The position numbers were made by a program, and so were the translations under genes. A model generated the notes under the pieces. It did not search any database, was not told the origin of the DNA, and worked only from the letters and a program-made list of their open reading frames with translations. A stretch of DNA of 64,000 nucleotides from Nitrosomonas sp. Is35 (GTDB taxonomy: Bacteria; Pseudomonadota; Gammaproteobacteria; Burkholderiales; Nitrosomonadaceae): assembly GCF_033063295.1 (NCBI RefSeq), contig NZ_JAWJZH010000001.1, positions 3,162,001 to 3,226,000 on the forward strand, read 5' to 3'. Within the stretch, counting starts at the first letter, position 1; each line of letters starts with the position of its first letter. Below are positions 11,781 to 19,630 of the stretch, piece after piece.

Positions 11781-13501
11781 CCTTCATCACCCATTTCAGG
11801 GGTTGCGGTAAAGGTAACGACATTATTAGCCGGTGCATCCGGCGGAATATTCAAGATGCGCAAAGCACCGGACATGACATTACTGAACACCGGCGCTGCT
11901 ACGGCACCGCCGAAATATTTTCCGGCGGAAGGCTCATCGATCATCACGGCGATGATCAGGCGCGGATTCGATGCCGGTGCATAGCCGACAAACGTTGAAA
12001 TATAACGCTTATTGGCGTATTGACCATCGATCAATTTATGCGCTGTTCCCGTTTTGCCAGCCACGCGGTAACCGCTGATCTGCGCCAGCGGCGCCGTGCC
12101 GCCGGGTTTGGTCGCCATCTCCAGCATACGGTTCATCGCTTGTGCGGTATCGCGCGAGATGACGCGTTGCCCCATCACCGGCATGTTTTGTTTCAAGAGC
12201 GAGATCGGTTTCAATTCACCGCCGCTGGCAAAAATCGTGTAAGCGCGCGCCAATTGCATCAGGCTGGTAGATATGCCGTGACCGTACGACATCGTAGCTT
12301 GCTCAATCGGACGCCATTTATTGTACGGGCGCAAAATTCCGCTGGCTTCTCCGGGAAAACCCGAATTCGTCAACGTGCCAAACCCGGAGCGGTTAAACAT
12401 CTCCCACATCGTTTGCGATTCGAGCGATAACGCGATTTTTGCCGTACCGACGTTGCTCGACTGCTGAATGATTTGCGCGACGGTCAGTTCGCCTTTGTTG
12501 CTGACATCGCGGATGGTTTTTCTGCCCACCTGCCACATTCCAGGCGCGGTTTGCAGCACCGTATTGGCATTAACTTTGCCGATTTCCATCGCAATCGCCA
12601 CGGTGAAAGGCTTTAGTGTCGAGCCCGGCTCGAATGTATCGATCAGCGCCCGGTTACGCAGCCGCTCATTGGTAATCGATGATCGCCGGTTCGGGTTGTA
12701 CGCCGGTAAATTGGTCAGAGCCAAGATCTCACCGGTTTGCGCATCCAGCACAACGATGCTGCCCGCCTTGGCGTTATTGGCGAGCACCGCTTCTTTTAAT
12801 TCCGCATGGGCGCGATACTGAATTCTTCTATCGATGGACAACACCAAATCCTCGCCAGGCTTGGGCGGACGGATGTTTTCCACATCCTCGATGATCTGTC
12901 CTTTATTATCCTTAAGCACACGGCGGCGCCCCAGCTCGCCCGCGAGTTTATCCTGCCAGCCGCGCTCTACGCCTTCCTGGCCTTCGTCGTTGATATCGGT
13001 AAAACCGAGTACATGCGCGGCAAATTCGCTTTCCGGATAGTAGCGTTTGGATTCGCTGGCAAAATAGATGCCTTTGATCTTCAACTTCATGATCTTATCG
13101 GCGATATCCGGCACCACTTGGCGCTTCAAGTATACAAACCGGCTATTTTCCCGGTGGATGCGGGCATCGATCTCGGCGCTATCCATCTCGAGCAAACCGG
13201 CTAATTGCTTCAATTGCTCCGGCTTGATATCGATCATTTTCGGATCAACGTAAACGGAGGCGACCGGTGAACTGATTGCCAGAATATGGCCATTGCGGTC
13301 GGTAATCATGCCGCGATCGGCGTTCATTTCCACAACACGGCTATAGCGCGATTCTCCTTTTTCTTGGAGAAAATCATGGTGCATTCCCTGCAAATAGGCC
13401 GCACGTCCCGCCAAGCTGATCAAACCGAGCACCAGCAAACCGAACAGCAGCAAGGAGCGCCACCCCGATAATTTGATTTGCCGTACTTCGGGTTTAATCA
13501 T
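11777..13501 (-). CDS. ftsI: Septal peptidoglycan transpeptidase FtsI (PBP3)
   Basis: Class B penicillin-binding protein that cross-links septal peptidoglycan with FtsW. It has a short cytoplasmic tail, one membrane segment at about residues 14-36, a PBP dimerisation domain, and a transpeptidase domain. The active-site motifs are visible: STLKPF (SxxK), SSN, and KTGTAHK (KTG). The 574-residue length is normal. The start overlaps ftsL as ATGA and the end overlaps murE in the same way. Confidence 0.96.
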   Translation of the reverse strand: MIKPEVRQIKLSGWRSLLLFGLLVLGLISLAGRAAYLQGMHHDFLQEKGESRYSRVVEMNADRGMITDRNGHILAISSPVASVYVDPKMIDIKPEQLKQLAGLLEMDSAEIDARIHRENSRFVYLKRQVVPDIADKIMKLKIKGIYFASESKRYYPESEFAAHVLGFTDINDEGQEGVERGWQDKLAGELGRRRVLKDNKGQIIEDVENIRPPKPGEDLVLSIDRRIQYRAHAELKEAVLANNAKAGSIVVLDAQTGEILALTNLPAYNPNRRSSITNERLRNRALIDTFEPGSTLKPFTVAIAMEIGKVNANTVLQTAPGMWQVGRKTIRDVSNKGELTVAQIIQQSSNVGTAKIALSLESQTMWEMFNRSGFGTLTNSGFPGEASGILRPYNKWRPIEQATMSYGHGISTSLMQLARAYTIFASGGELKPISLLKQNMPVMGQRVISRDTAQAMNRMLEMATKPGGTAPLAQISGYRVAGKTGTAHKLIDGQYANKRYISTFVGYAPASNPRLIIAVMIDEPSAGKYFGGAVAAPVFSNVMSGALRILNIPPDAPANNVVTFTATPEMGDEG

Positions 13502-13800
13502 GGTTTTAACCCTTCCGTGTTCAAGCGGTTTTCTGCATCGTTAATGGATATGATTTGTATGCTGGAAGCGGCGGGTACGGTCATACTCAACCGCTCTTTC
13601 GCAATCTGCTCAATCCGCCCGTGCATGATTAATGTGCTTTGTTCCAGTTGCAATCTTCCCCATTCCACATCCAGCTTGCGCTCGATTCCTTTTTCATTTT
13701 CTAGCGCCATAAACAGTTTGCGCACCATGTGCTGCGAGGTCACCACGCCCAGCGCACTCGCGATCAATATAAAAACCAGAAAAATGTTCAGTTTGAACAT
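13498..13800 (-). CDS. ftsL: Cell division protein FtsL
   Basis: Small bitopic divisome protein of 100 residues that works with FtsB and FtsQ to activate FtsWI. It has one membrane segment at the extreme N-terminus (residues 4-22, FLVFILIASALGVVTSQ) and then a periplasmic coiled-coil-like region with regular hydrophobic and charged residues. The sequence is poorly conserved, as usual for FtsL. The call therefore rests on size, topology and position between rsmH (4-bp gap) and ftsI (ATGA overlap). Confidence 0.92.
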   Translation of the reverse strand: MFKLNIFLVFILIASALGVVTSQHMVRKLFMALENEKGIERKLDVEWGRLQLEQSTLIMHGRIEQIAKERLSMTVPAASSIQIISINDAENRLNTEGLKP

Positions 13801-13804
13801 TCTG

Positions 13805-14749
13805 TTACCCGTTTATGGTTACTCTTTCAGCCACACGCATCACCGCACTTCTGGCGCGCGCATTTTCCGCCACTTCCTGCTCCCCCGGACGCACCGCCCG
13901 GCCGATCACGCGTAACGTTTGATTGCTGAAACGCAGCAGATCCTTTTCTTGCAGCGGGACGCCGCGAGGCAGTTCGTCCATGCTGGCAGCTTTGCGCATA
14001 AATAGTTTGACCATGCGATCCTCCAAAGAGTGAAAACTGATCACCACCAACCGTCCGCCCGGATTCAACAACTCCACACACTGCGGCAAAACGAGCGACA
14101 ATTCCTCAAGCTCCTGGTTGAGATAGATCCGTATCGCCTGAAAAGTGCGCGTCGCCGGATGCCGCACAATTTCCCGCTGGCGTTGCCGCGAACGCAAAAC
14201 CGTTGCGACAATCTCGGCAAGTTGTGATGTGGTAACAATAGGCTGCCGCGCTCTTGCCACAATAACCGCTCTTGCAACCTGCCGAGCAAACCGTTCTTCG
14301 CCATATTCCTTGATCACCCATCCCAGTTGATCTTCTGCGACTGTCGCCAGCCACTCCGCCGCCGTTTGACCCTTCGTTGTATCCATGCGCATGTCGAGCG
14401 GACCATCGGCACGGAAGCTGAAACCGCGCGAAATTTCCTCCAGCTGCGGCGACGACACGCCCAAATCGAGCAAAACACCGTTTATTCTGGTGATTCCCAA
14501 CTCTTGCATGATCTGCCGCAATTGCGAGAAACTGCCGTGCCGGATACAAAACCGTTTGTCCTCAATGGCCTCGCCCGACATCACCGCAACCGGATCTCTA
14601 TCCAAGGCGATTAACCGGCCATGCTCCCCCAGTCGAGACAAAATCAAGCGGCTATGCCCGCCGCGCCCGAACGTCGCATCTACATACACACCATCCGGTT
14701 TGATGGCCAATGCATCGACCGCCTCGTGCAACAACACCGAAATGTGCAT
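13805..14749 (-). CDS. rsmH: 16S rRNA (cytosine1402-N4)-methyltransferase
   Basis: SAM-dependent enzyme (formerly MraW) that N4-methylates C1402 in the 16S rRNA decoding centre. The 314 residues begin HISVLLHEAVDAL, followed by the SAM-binding YVDATFGRGGHSRLIL, LLDLGVSSPQLEE and RGFSFRADGPLDMRMD. The C-terminal part has VVISFHSLEDRMVK. It is the second gene of the dcw operon, 21 bp after mraZ. Confidence 0.97.
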   Translation of the reverse strand: MHISVLLHEAVDALAIKPDGVYVDATFGRGGHSRLILSRLGEHGRLIALDRDPVAVMSGEAIEDKRFCIRHGSFSQLRQIMQELGITRINGVLLDLGVSSPQLEEISRGFSFRADGPLDMRMDTTKGQTAAEWLATVAEDQLGWVIKEYGEERFARQVARAVIVARARQPIVTTSQLAEIVATVLRSRQRQREIVRHPATRTFQAIRIYLNQELEELSLVLPQCVELLNPGGRLVVISFHSLEDRMVKLFMRKAASMDELPRGVPLQEKDLLRFSNQTLRVIGRAVRPGEQEVAENARARSAVMRVAERVTING

Positions 14750-14770
14750 GAATCGCTGCTACCGCTTCAA

Positions 14771-15217
14771 TTACAGCGAGAAGCCTTCCAGCTCAGGCGG
14801 CATATCGCCATCTTTAAAAGCCAGCGCTTCTTCAATTTGTACATTCCATTGCACTTCATCCCACAATTCAAACTTAGCCCCCTGGCCAACCAAAACCACA
14901 TCCTTGGATAAACCGGCAAAAAGGCGCAGCGGCGGCGGCAGCAAAATGCGGCCAGCAGCATCCATTTCGACATCGCTGGCATTACCTACCAGCAGCCGCT
15001 GCAAATTGCGGGTCTTCGAATCAAAACTAGAAAGATTATTGAGTTTTTGCTCTATCGGTTCCCAGGCTGGCTGAGGATAAATCAATAAACATTTTGAAGG
15101 ATCGACAGTGACGATCAAATGCCCTGAGCAGGTAGACATCAGCTCGCCACGGTATCTTGCGGGTATCGCAAGCCTACCTTTTGCATCAAGACTAAGTTGC
15201 GTGACGCCACGAAACAT
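14771..15217 (-). CDS. mraZ: Transcriptional regulator MraZ
   Basis: DNA-binding protein with the AbrB-like double-psi fold that represses its own dcw operon. The 148 residues contain the two tandem MraZ repeats, each with a DxxGR motif: LDAKGRLAIPARYR near residue 10 and MDAAGRILLPPPLR near residue 85. A GAGGAG ribosome site precedes the ATG. Three phased MraZ boxes lie 44-73 bp upstream of the start, so autoregulation is likely. Confidence 0.97.
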   Translation of the reverse strand: MFRGVTQLSLDAKGRLAIPARYRGELMSTCSGHLIVTVDPSKCLLIYPQPAWEPIEQKLNNLSSFDSKTRNLQRLLVGNASDVEMDAAGRILLPPPLRLFAGLSKDVVLVGQGAKFELWDEVQWNVQIEEALAFKDGDMPPELEGFSL

Positions 15218-15260
15218 GCTGTCTCCTCAAATTAAGGAAAAATTCATCAAGGCTCACCAA

Positions 15261-15290
15261 ATTTTCCCACATTTCCCCACCACTTCCCAC
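15261..15290 (-). promoter_or_regulatory. MraZ operator: three 10-bp-phased boxes
   Basis: On the minus strand three consecutive decamers begin GTGGG (GTGGGAAGTG, GTGGGGAAAT, GTGGGAAAAT). A weaker fourth, TTGGTGAGCC, follows at 15251-15260. Tandem TGGG-type repeats with 10-bp phasing between the promoter and mraZ are the established MraZ binding pattern. The first box touches the -10 element, consistent with repression. Confidence 0.85.
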
Positions 15291-15317
15291 TTTAATCAAA
15301 AAATCCCTGTTAGTCAA
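15289..15317 (-). promoter_or_regulatory. Sigma70-type promoter of the dcw operon
   Basis: Minus-strand -35 TTGACT at 15317-15312, a 17-bp spacer, and -10 TAAAGT at 15294-15289. It matches consensus at 5/6 and 4/6 positions with ideal spacing. It lies about 70-100 bp upstream of the mraZ start, directly before the MraZ boxes. The region from 15,318 to 15,533 holds nothing else I can recognise. Confidence 0.65.
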
Positions 15318-15533
15318 GCAAGTAATTGGGTTTTTATAGTTATACGACAAAGACTTAAACGTGGTGCGGATTGCCATCAAATGGGCAGTAAAATGTTCAA
15401 ATAAATAAGATAGATAGAAGAAAAATGAAATGTGAACTGTCAATTTTGCTGAAGAAATGAATTCAGGCAGGCTTGTTTACACCGGCAAAAAACTGCACAC
15501 TGCACGGCTTTAATTTCCCACTTTGACATTGCA

Positions 15534-16151
15534 ATGACACCCCAATACTGGACACAAGCCACACAAGAATTGGCGACATGCGATCCCGTCATGCAACAAT
15601 TGATCGAGCAGTTTCCCGATGCCACATTAATCTCACGCGGCTGCGCGTTCACAACACTCGCACGTTCCATCGTCGGTCAGCAAATTTCCGTCAAAGCCGC
15701 CGAAAGCGTCTGGCAAAAAGTGATCGGTGCGATCCCGGACATCACGCCGCACACCATCGCCGCAGCCGAGCAGGAATTACTCAGATCGTGCGGATTGTCC
15801 GCAAGAAAGGTCATCTACCTGCACGATTTATCGCGGCACTTCCGCGAAGGGGATTTGAATGAAACGGCGTGGGAAGATTTGGACGATGAAAGCATCATCA
15901 AACAACTGATTCAGGTCAAAGGGATTGGACGCTGGACCGCGGAAATGTTCCTGATCTTCCATCTGCATCGCCCGGATGTGCTGCCGCTCGACGACATCGG
16001 CCTGCAACGCGCAATAAGCCTGCACTACCTTGATAAACAACCGGTCGACAAAAAAACCATGCTCGAACTCGCCAAGCCCTGGGAGCCGTGGCGCTCGGTC
16101 GCCACGTGGTATTTATGGCGCAGTTTGGATCCGCTGCCGGTGGCGTATTGA
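15534..16151 (+). CDS. DNA-3-methyladenine glycosylase II (AlkA family)
   Basis: HhH-GPD base-excision enzyme that removes alkylated purines from DNA. The 205 residues have the family core VGQQISVKAAESVW near 47-60. The helix-hairpin-helix QVKGIGRWTAEMFLIF is near 127-142, and the catalytic aspartate region PLDDIGLQRA puts the likely nucleophile at Asp154. It is shorter than E. coli AlkA because it lacks the N-terminal domain, as in many bacterial homologues. It is divergent from the dcw operon. No clear ribosome site precedes the ATG. Confidence 0.9.
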   Translation: MTPQYWTQATQELATCDPVMQQLIEQFPDATLISRGCAFTTLARSIVGQQISVKAAESVWQKVIGAIPDITPHTIAAAEQELLRSCGLSARKVIYLHDLSRHFREGDLNETAWEDLDDESIIKQLIQVKGIGRWTAEMFLIFHLHRPDVLPLDDIGLQRAISLHYLDKQPVDKKTMLELAKPWEPWRSVATWYLWRSLDPLPVAY

Positions 16152-16180
16152 TACCTTGATATTTTGAGTTTTTTATTGTG

Positions 16181-16209
16181 TTGACGGACTGTAGCCAGAT
16201 AGCTACACT
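16181..16209 (+). promoter_or_regulatory. Promoter and palindromic operator of the HigBA-like module
   Basis: -35 TTGACG at 16181-16186, 17-bp spacer, -10 TACACT at 16204-16209. The start codon of the toxin is at 16216, so transcription should begin at or next to the A of the ATG, giving a leaderless message. A perfect inverted repeat TGTAGC-N6-GCTACA (16190-16207) spans the spacer and -10, a plausible binding site for the HTH antitoxin. Confidence 0.6.
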
Positions 16210-16215
16210 TGACCG

Positions 16216-16518
16216 ATGCTGGAAATAAGAAAAACCAAGGTATTTGTTGATTGGCTGAACGGCTTGCACGATATTCGCGCCAGATCGCGTATCTTGGTTC
16301 GGATTGAACGTCTGGCAATGGGCAATCCCGGCGATGTAAAACCGGTTGGCGAAGGCGTTTCCGAAATGCGAATTGACTATGGCCCAGGCTACCGGGTGTA
16401 TTTCAAGTCTTTTGGAAATAAATTGATTATTTTACTGGCGGGCGGCGATAAACGCAGCCAATCGGACGACATCAAAACCGCTCTGCGCTTGATACATGAC
16501 TTACAGGAAAACAAATGA
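16216..16518 (+). CDS. RelE/HigB-type toxin of a type II TA module
   Basis: Predicted ribosome-dependent mRNA interferase of the 'addiction module killer protein' group. The 100 residues show the RelE-like pattern: KVFVDWLNGLHD, RIERLAMGNPGDVKPVG, GVSEMRIDYGPGYRVYFK, and the C-terminal LLAGGDKRSQSDDI. The stop overlaps the antitoxin start as ATGA, so toxin precedes antitoxin, the HigBA-like order. The predicted promoter leaves almost no 5' leader. The exact subfamily (HigB versus Gp49-like) is not certain from reading alone. Confidence 0.85.
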   Translation: MLEIRKTKVFVDWLNGLHDIRARSRILVRIERLAMGNPGDVKPVGEGVSEMRIDYGPGYRVYFKSFGNKLIILLAGGDKRSQSDDIKTALRLIHDLQENK

Positions 16519-16829
16519 CCGATAGCAAACTACATACGACACCATTCGATGTTGCCGAACATCTGAGAACCCCTGAGGAAATGGCCGCTTATCTCGAAGC
16601 ATGCTTTGAAGAGGCCGGTGACGACGCCGCCTTCATCGCCCGGGCACTGGGTAACATCGCGCGCGCCCAAGGCATGTCGCAAATAGCGCGCGATTCCGGT
16701 CTGTCGCGCGAAAGTCTGTATAAAGCGCTTTCAGGCGATCGCAACCCGAGTTTTGATACGATTTTGAAGGTTATCCATGCGCTGGGCATCAAACTTCACG
16801 CAACGGCAGCATCGGCATCGGATCAATAG
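16515..16829 (+). CDS. HigA-like HTH antitoxin
   Basis: Partner antitoxin of the preceding toxin, expected to bind and neutralise it and to repress the shared promoter. The 104 residues begin with a toxin-binding-like region (FDVAEHLRTPEEMAAYLEACFEEA), then an XRE-like helix-turn-helix GMSQIARDSGLSRESLYKAL at about 55-74 and NPSFDTILKVIHALGI. This is the usual layout of the 'probable addiction module antidote protein' family. It overlaps the toxin gene by 4 bp. Confidence 0.87.
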   Translation: MTDSKLHTTPFDVAEHLRTPEEMAAYLEACFEEAGDDAAFIARALGNIARAQGMSQIARDSGLSRESLYKALSGDRNPSFDTILKVIHALGIKLHATAASASDQ

Positions 16830-16999
16830 ATCGCTTCTGAGGTCAGTAGATGATCTTGATTCGATTTCTCTACCGATGATGTGCTGAAGGGGTTCGGTTA
16901 AAAAGTTGTCTATTACATATGAGTATCTTTGTTAACGAATTGATACAGATATTCTTAGCTATTTAGCTGATTCTATCTATTTAGTTAGGCGCTCCATTT

Positions 17000-17431
17000 A
17001 TGACTCAATTTATCACCGCCACATGCCTCCTGTTGGTTGATCACTTCTTGAACATCAAATCCAATCCAACTGGATACGGTTTCCATTCAAGAGTGTTCTC
17101 GCATGTATTACACCCTGAAGAGAAATTTATTCTTGAAGGCTGCTCAGCAGGGACAATTGCAGACGAGCCATCGCGGCTGGAGCATTTGGTTCCATGCATA
17201 GTTCTCTACAATGAAACACAGCGTCTTCTCGCAAATGGGAAACTGTCTAAGGCTGAAATAGCTCTCTTACTGCAGAAGCACTGGCGCGTGGCACGTATAA
17301 CCCAAGAGGAACAAAAACGACTTGACTCTGAGTACAAACAAACTATGCCAAAAAAGTGGGTATATGAAACCGGTGATACTCTAGCTAAACTCAAAGCTGT
17401 AGGGATAGAGCTACAACCACCACCACTTTAA
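17000..17431 (+). CDS. Hypothetical protein, unrecognised
   Basis: A 143-residue soluble-looking protein I cannot assign. It has a hydrophobic N-terminus (TATCLLLVDHFLNI), then histidine-containing stretches, a helical middle (NGKLSKAEIALLLQKHW) and a charged tail ending ELQPPPL. Base composition is more AT-rich than the flanks, and it sits between two toxin-antitoxin type modules, which suggests accessory DNA. Flanking gaps (16,830-16,999 and 17,432-17,604) show no other feature. A coding role is inferred only from the length of the frame and reasonable protein-like composition. Confidence 0.55.
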   Translation: MTQFITATCLLLVDHFLNIKSNPTGYGFHSRVFSHVLHPEEKFILEGCSAGTIADEPSRLEHLVPCIVLYNETQRLLANGKLSKAEIALLLQKHWRVARITQEEQKRLDSEYKQTMPKKWVYETGDTLAKLKAVGIELQPPPL

Positions 17432-17604
17432 TCTTGAACTTATTAACTCAATTGTAGTATGTAGAAGAGCAAGCATTTTGTAATGATAGATGTTCCTGTT
17501 GTTGGCTTTCCTCTTGTTTTATTGAATCCACTCCTTTACCGCCATCATCTTCTTTCCTCGGGGTATTCGTTTATAATCCCCAAATCCCGTCTGGCTTGTA
17601 ACCC

Positions 17605-18021
17605 ATGATCGACTACCAATACTTTCAGAAATCACTCAATCACTTGCAAGCGCAATTTCTGAATTACCAATCGCTGGATCCTGCATTACCTAAGTTGATG
17701 CAGGAGGCGGTCGCGGAGTCGGTGATTCAGCGTTTTGAGGTATGTTATGACTGCCTGTGGAAAGTACTGAAACGCTACCTGGTTGAAGTATTGGGTATTC
17801 CGGAAGTGCCGAACAGTCCGAAGCCGATTTTCCGGTTGGCTGCAGAAAACAATTTGCTGCCTTCCGCTGTTGAACGATGGCTGGATTACGCCGAAGCGCG
17901 TACCCACACCACACACGATTACAGCGGCGAAAAAGCCAAAGCGTGTTTGTCGCTGATGGGCGATTTTATTCGCGATGCTACTGCGCTCTACCAATTACTC
18001 AGCAAGCAAACAGGGCAGTAA
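17605..18021 (+). CDS. HEPN-type nucleotidyltransferase-binding protein (HI0074 family)
   Basis: Partner of the minimal nucleotidyltransferase encoded immediately after. In this family the HEPN protein is an RNase-like toxin and the MNT partner neutralises it by modification or binding. The 138-residue all-alpha sequence shows the family core ESVIQRFEVCYDCLWKVLK and the HEPN Rx4-6H motif as R99-x4-H104 (ARTHTTHDY). The stop overlaps the next start as TAATG. Function as a toxin is inferred from family knowledge. Confidence 0.88.
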   Translation: MIDYQYFQKSLNHLQAQFLNYQSLDPALPKLMQEAVAESVIQRFEVCYDCLWKVLKRYLVEVLGIPEVPNSPKPIFRLAAENNLLPSAVERWLDYAEARTHTTHDYSGEKAKACLSLMGDFIRDATALYQLLSKQTGQ

Positions 18022-18332
18022 TGCAGGATATCGATATTACGCCGGATCAGCGCAAAATCCTGATCGATCTGCTGAATGACTATCTGCCGGACGTGAAGGT
18101 CTGGGTTTACGGTTCACGCATCAAAGGAACGGCGCGTCCGCAATCCGATTTGGATTTGGCGGTTTTTACATCCGTGGAGCAGAAGCGGGCAGTCGCCGCG
18201 TTGAAAGAAGCGTTGGAAGAAAGTCAGCTGCCGTTCCGGGTCGATTTATTCGTCTGGGATGAAATCCCGGAACAGTTTCGCGACAATATTCAGCAAGCGC
18301 ATGTGATTTTGGTCAACGCACATTCGTCGTAA
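18021..18332 (+). CDS. Minimal nucleotidyltransferase (MNT) antitoxin
   Basis: Short polymerase-beta-fold nucleotidyltransferase of 103 residues, paired with the HEPN gene upstream. The catalytic signature is GSRIKGTARPQSDLDLAV, with Gly31-Ser32 and the metal-binding Asp43 and Asp45; the third acidic position is probably Asp75 in RVDLFVWDE. The start at 18021 is preferred over longer in-frame options because it overlaps the HEPN stop (TAATG) and gives the usual family N-terminus. Together the two genes form a HEPN/MNT toxin-antitoxin type module. Confidence 0.9.
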   Translation: MQDIDITPDQRKILIDLLNDYLPDVKVWVYGSRIKGTARPQSDLDLAVFTSVEQKRAVAALKEALEESQLPFRVDLFVWDEIPEQFRDNIQQAHVILVNAHSS

Positions 18333-18386
18333 CACTCCTTTAAGGTTTATCATTCGGTTTTTACCAATTAACCGTCCGCGAAATTC

Positions 18387-19544
18387 ATGGAACCAACCTA
18401 CTTCGACCACAACGCCACCACCCGCCTTGATGACGCGGTTTTAGAAGCCATGCTGCCATATTTCCAGCAGGAATTCGGTAATGCGTCGAGCCGTCACAGT
18501 TATGGGATCAATGCCCGGCGGGCGATCGATAAGGCGCGCAAGCAGGTGGCGGAGGCGGTTGGGGTGCAGCCGGTGCAGGTGGTTTTCACCAGCGGCGGTT
18601 CGGAAGCGAACAATTTGTTTGTGCGCGGCGCGGTGGATAGTTTAAAACCGGGGAATCTGTTCATCAGCGCGATCGAGCATCCATGTGTGCTGAAACCGGC
18701 GCAGGCGATTGCGCGGCGTGGTTGCGATCCTTGGCCGTTGCAGCAATTGGCGGTCAATGCGGACGGGCAAGCCGATGTCGCTGCCGCCACTGCGGCGATG
18801 CAGGCGAATAAACCGGGACTGGTGTCGGTCATGCTGGCGAATAACGAAACCGGCGTGATCCAGGATGTCGCTGCGATTGCCGAATTGGCGCGCTCGCATG
18901 GCGCTTACGTTCACACCGATGCGATTCAGGGATTGGGCAAAATTCCGGTGGATTTTGCCGCGCTGAAAGTGCATGCGATGACGTTGTCGGCGCACAAGGT
19001 TTATGGCCCGAAAGGCGCGGCGGCGTTGATCGTCGATAAGCGCTTGCTGTTGAAACCATTGATTTACGGGGGTGGCCATGAAAATGGCTTGCGTTCCGGC
19101 ACCGAGAATGTGCCTGCAATTGTGGGATTTGGTGTGGCGTGCGAATTGGCCGTCGCGCGCTTGGCGGAAACCGCGCAGCACGTTGCTAAGTTGCGTGATC
19201 GGCTGGAAACCGGGTTGACCGGCATGGGCGCGGCGATTTTCGGCGGACAGGCGGCGCGCATTCCGAATACCTGTTATTTCGCGCTGCCGGATATCGAGGG
19301 CGATACGCTAGTGGTTAAATTGGACAAAGCCGGTTTTGCCGTTGCCGCCGGGGCAGCGTGCTCCAGTGTGAATCCGGGGCAAAGCCATGTGCTGGCGGCG
19401 ATGCAAGTCGATCCGATGCTCGCGCGCTGCGCGGTGCGTGTCAGTCTAGGCCGTGACAACACACTTCAACAAGTGGACGATTTTTTGCGCGCCACGCAAC
19501 GCATTGTTGCAGAATTGCGCCAGATCAACAGTCTCTCGTTCTAA
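18387..19544 (+). CDS. Cysteine desulfurase (NifS/IscS-like)
   Basis: PLP enzyme that removes sulfur from cysteine for Fe-S cluster or tRNA thiolation. The 385 residues have the substrate-binding YFDHNATT start, VFTSGGSEANNL, NNETGVIQD, HTDAIQGLGK, and the PLP lysine at Lys204 in SAHKVYGPKG. The mobile-loop catalytic cysteine is Cys325 (AAGAACSSVNPGQSHVL). No iscR, iscU or other Fe-S assembly genes adjoin, so it is a stand-alone copy whose sulfur acceptor is unknown. Confidence 0.92.
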   Translation: MEPTYFDHNATTRLDDAVLEAMLPYFQQEFGNASSRHSYGINARRAIDKARKQVAEAVGVQPVQVVFTSGGSEANNLFVRGAVDSLKPGNLFISAIEHPCVLKPAQAIARRGCDPWPLQQLAVNADGQADVAAATAAMQANKPGLVSVMLANNETGVIQDVAAIAELARSHGAYVHTDAIQGLGKIPVDFAALKVHAMTLSAHKVYGPKGAAALIVDKRLLLKPLIYGGGHENGLRSGTENVPAIVGFGVACELAVARLAETAQHVAKLRDRLETGLTGMGAAIFGGQAARIPNTCYFALPDIEGDTLVVKLDKAGFAVAAGAACSSVNPGQSHVLAAMQVDPMLARCAVRVSLGRDNTLQQVDDFLRATQRIVAELRQINSLSF

Positions 19545-19594
19545 AAATACCGCGCTAAATCCAAACTTGGTTACAATGCAGCGTCGCTATTATT

Positions 19595-19610
19595 GCTTTG
19601 TATACAAAGC
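19595..19610. promoter_or_regulatory. 16-bp perfect palindrome upstream of nucleotidyltransferase
   Basis: GCTTTGTATACAAAGC is a perfect palindrome located 20 bp before the ATG at 19631. A TACAAT -10-like hexamer lies at 19572-19577 without a clear -35. The position suits an operator or a leader hairpin; the function is inferred only. Confidence 0.35.
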
Positions 19611-19630
19611 TGCCTAAAATCCATTCATTT

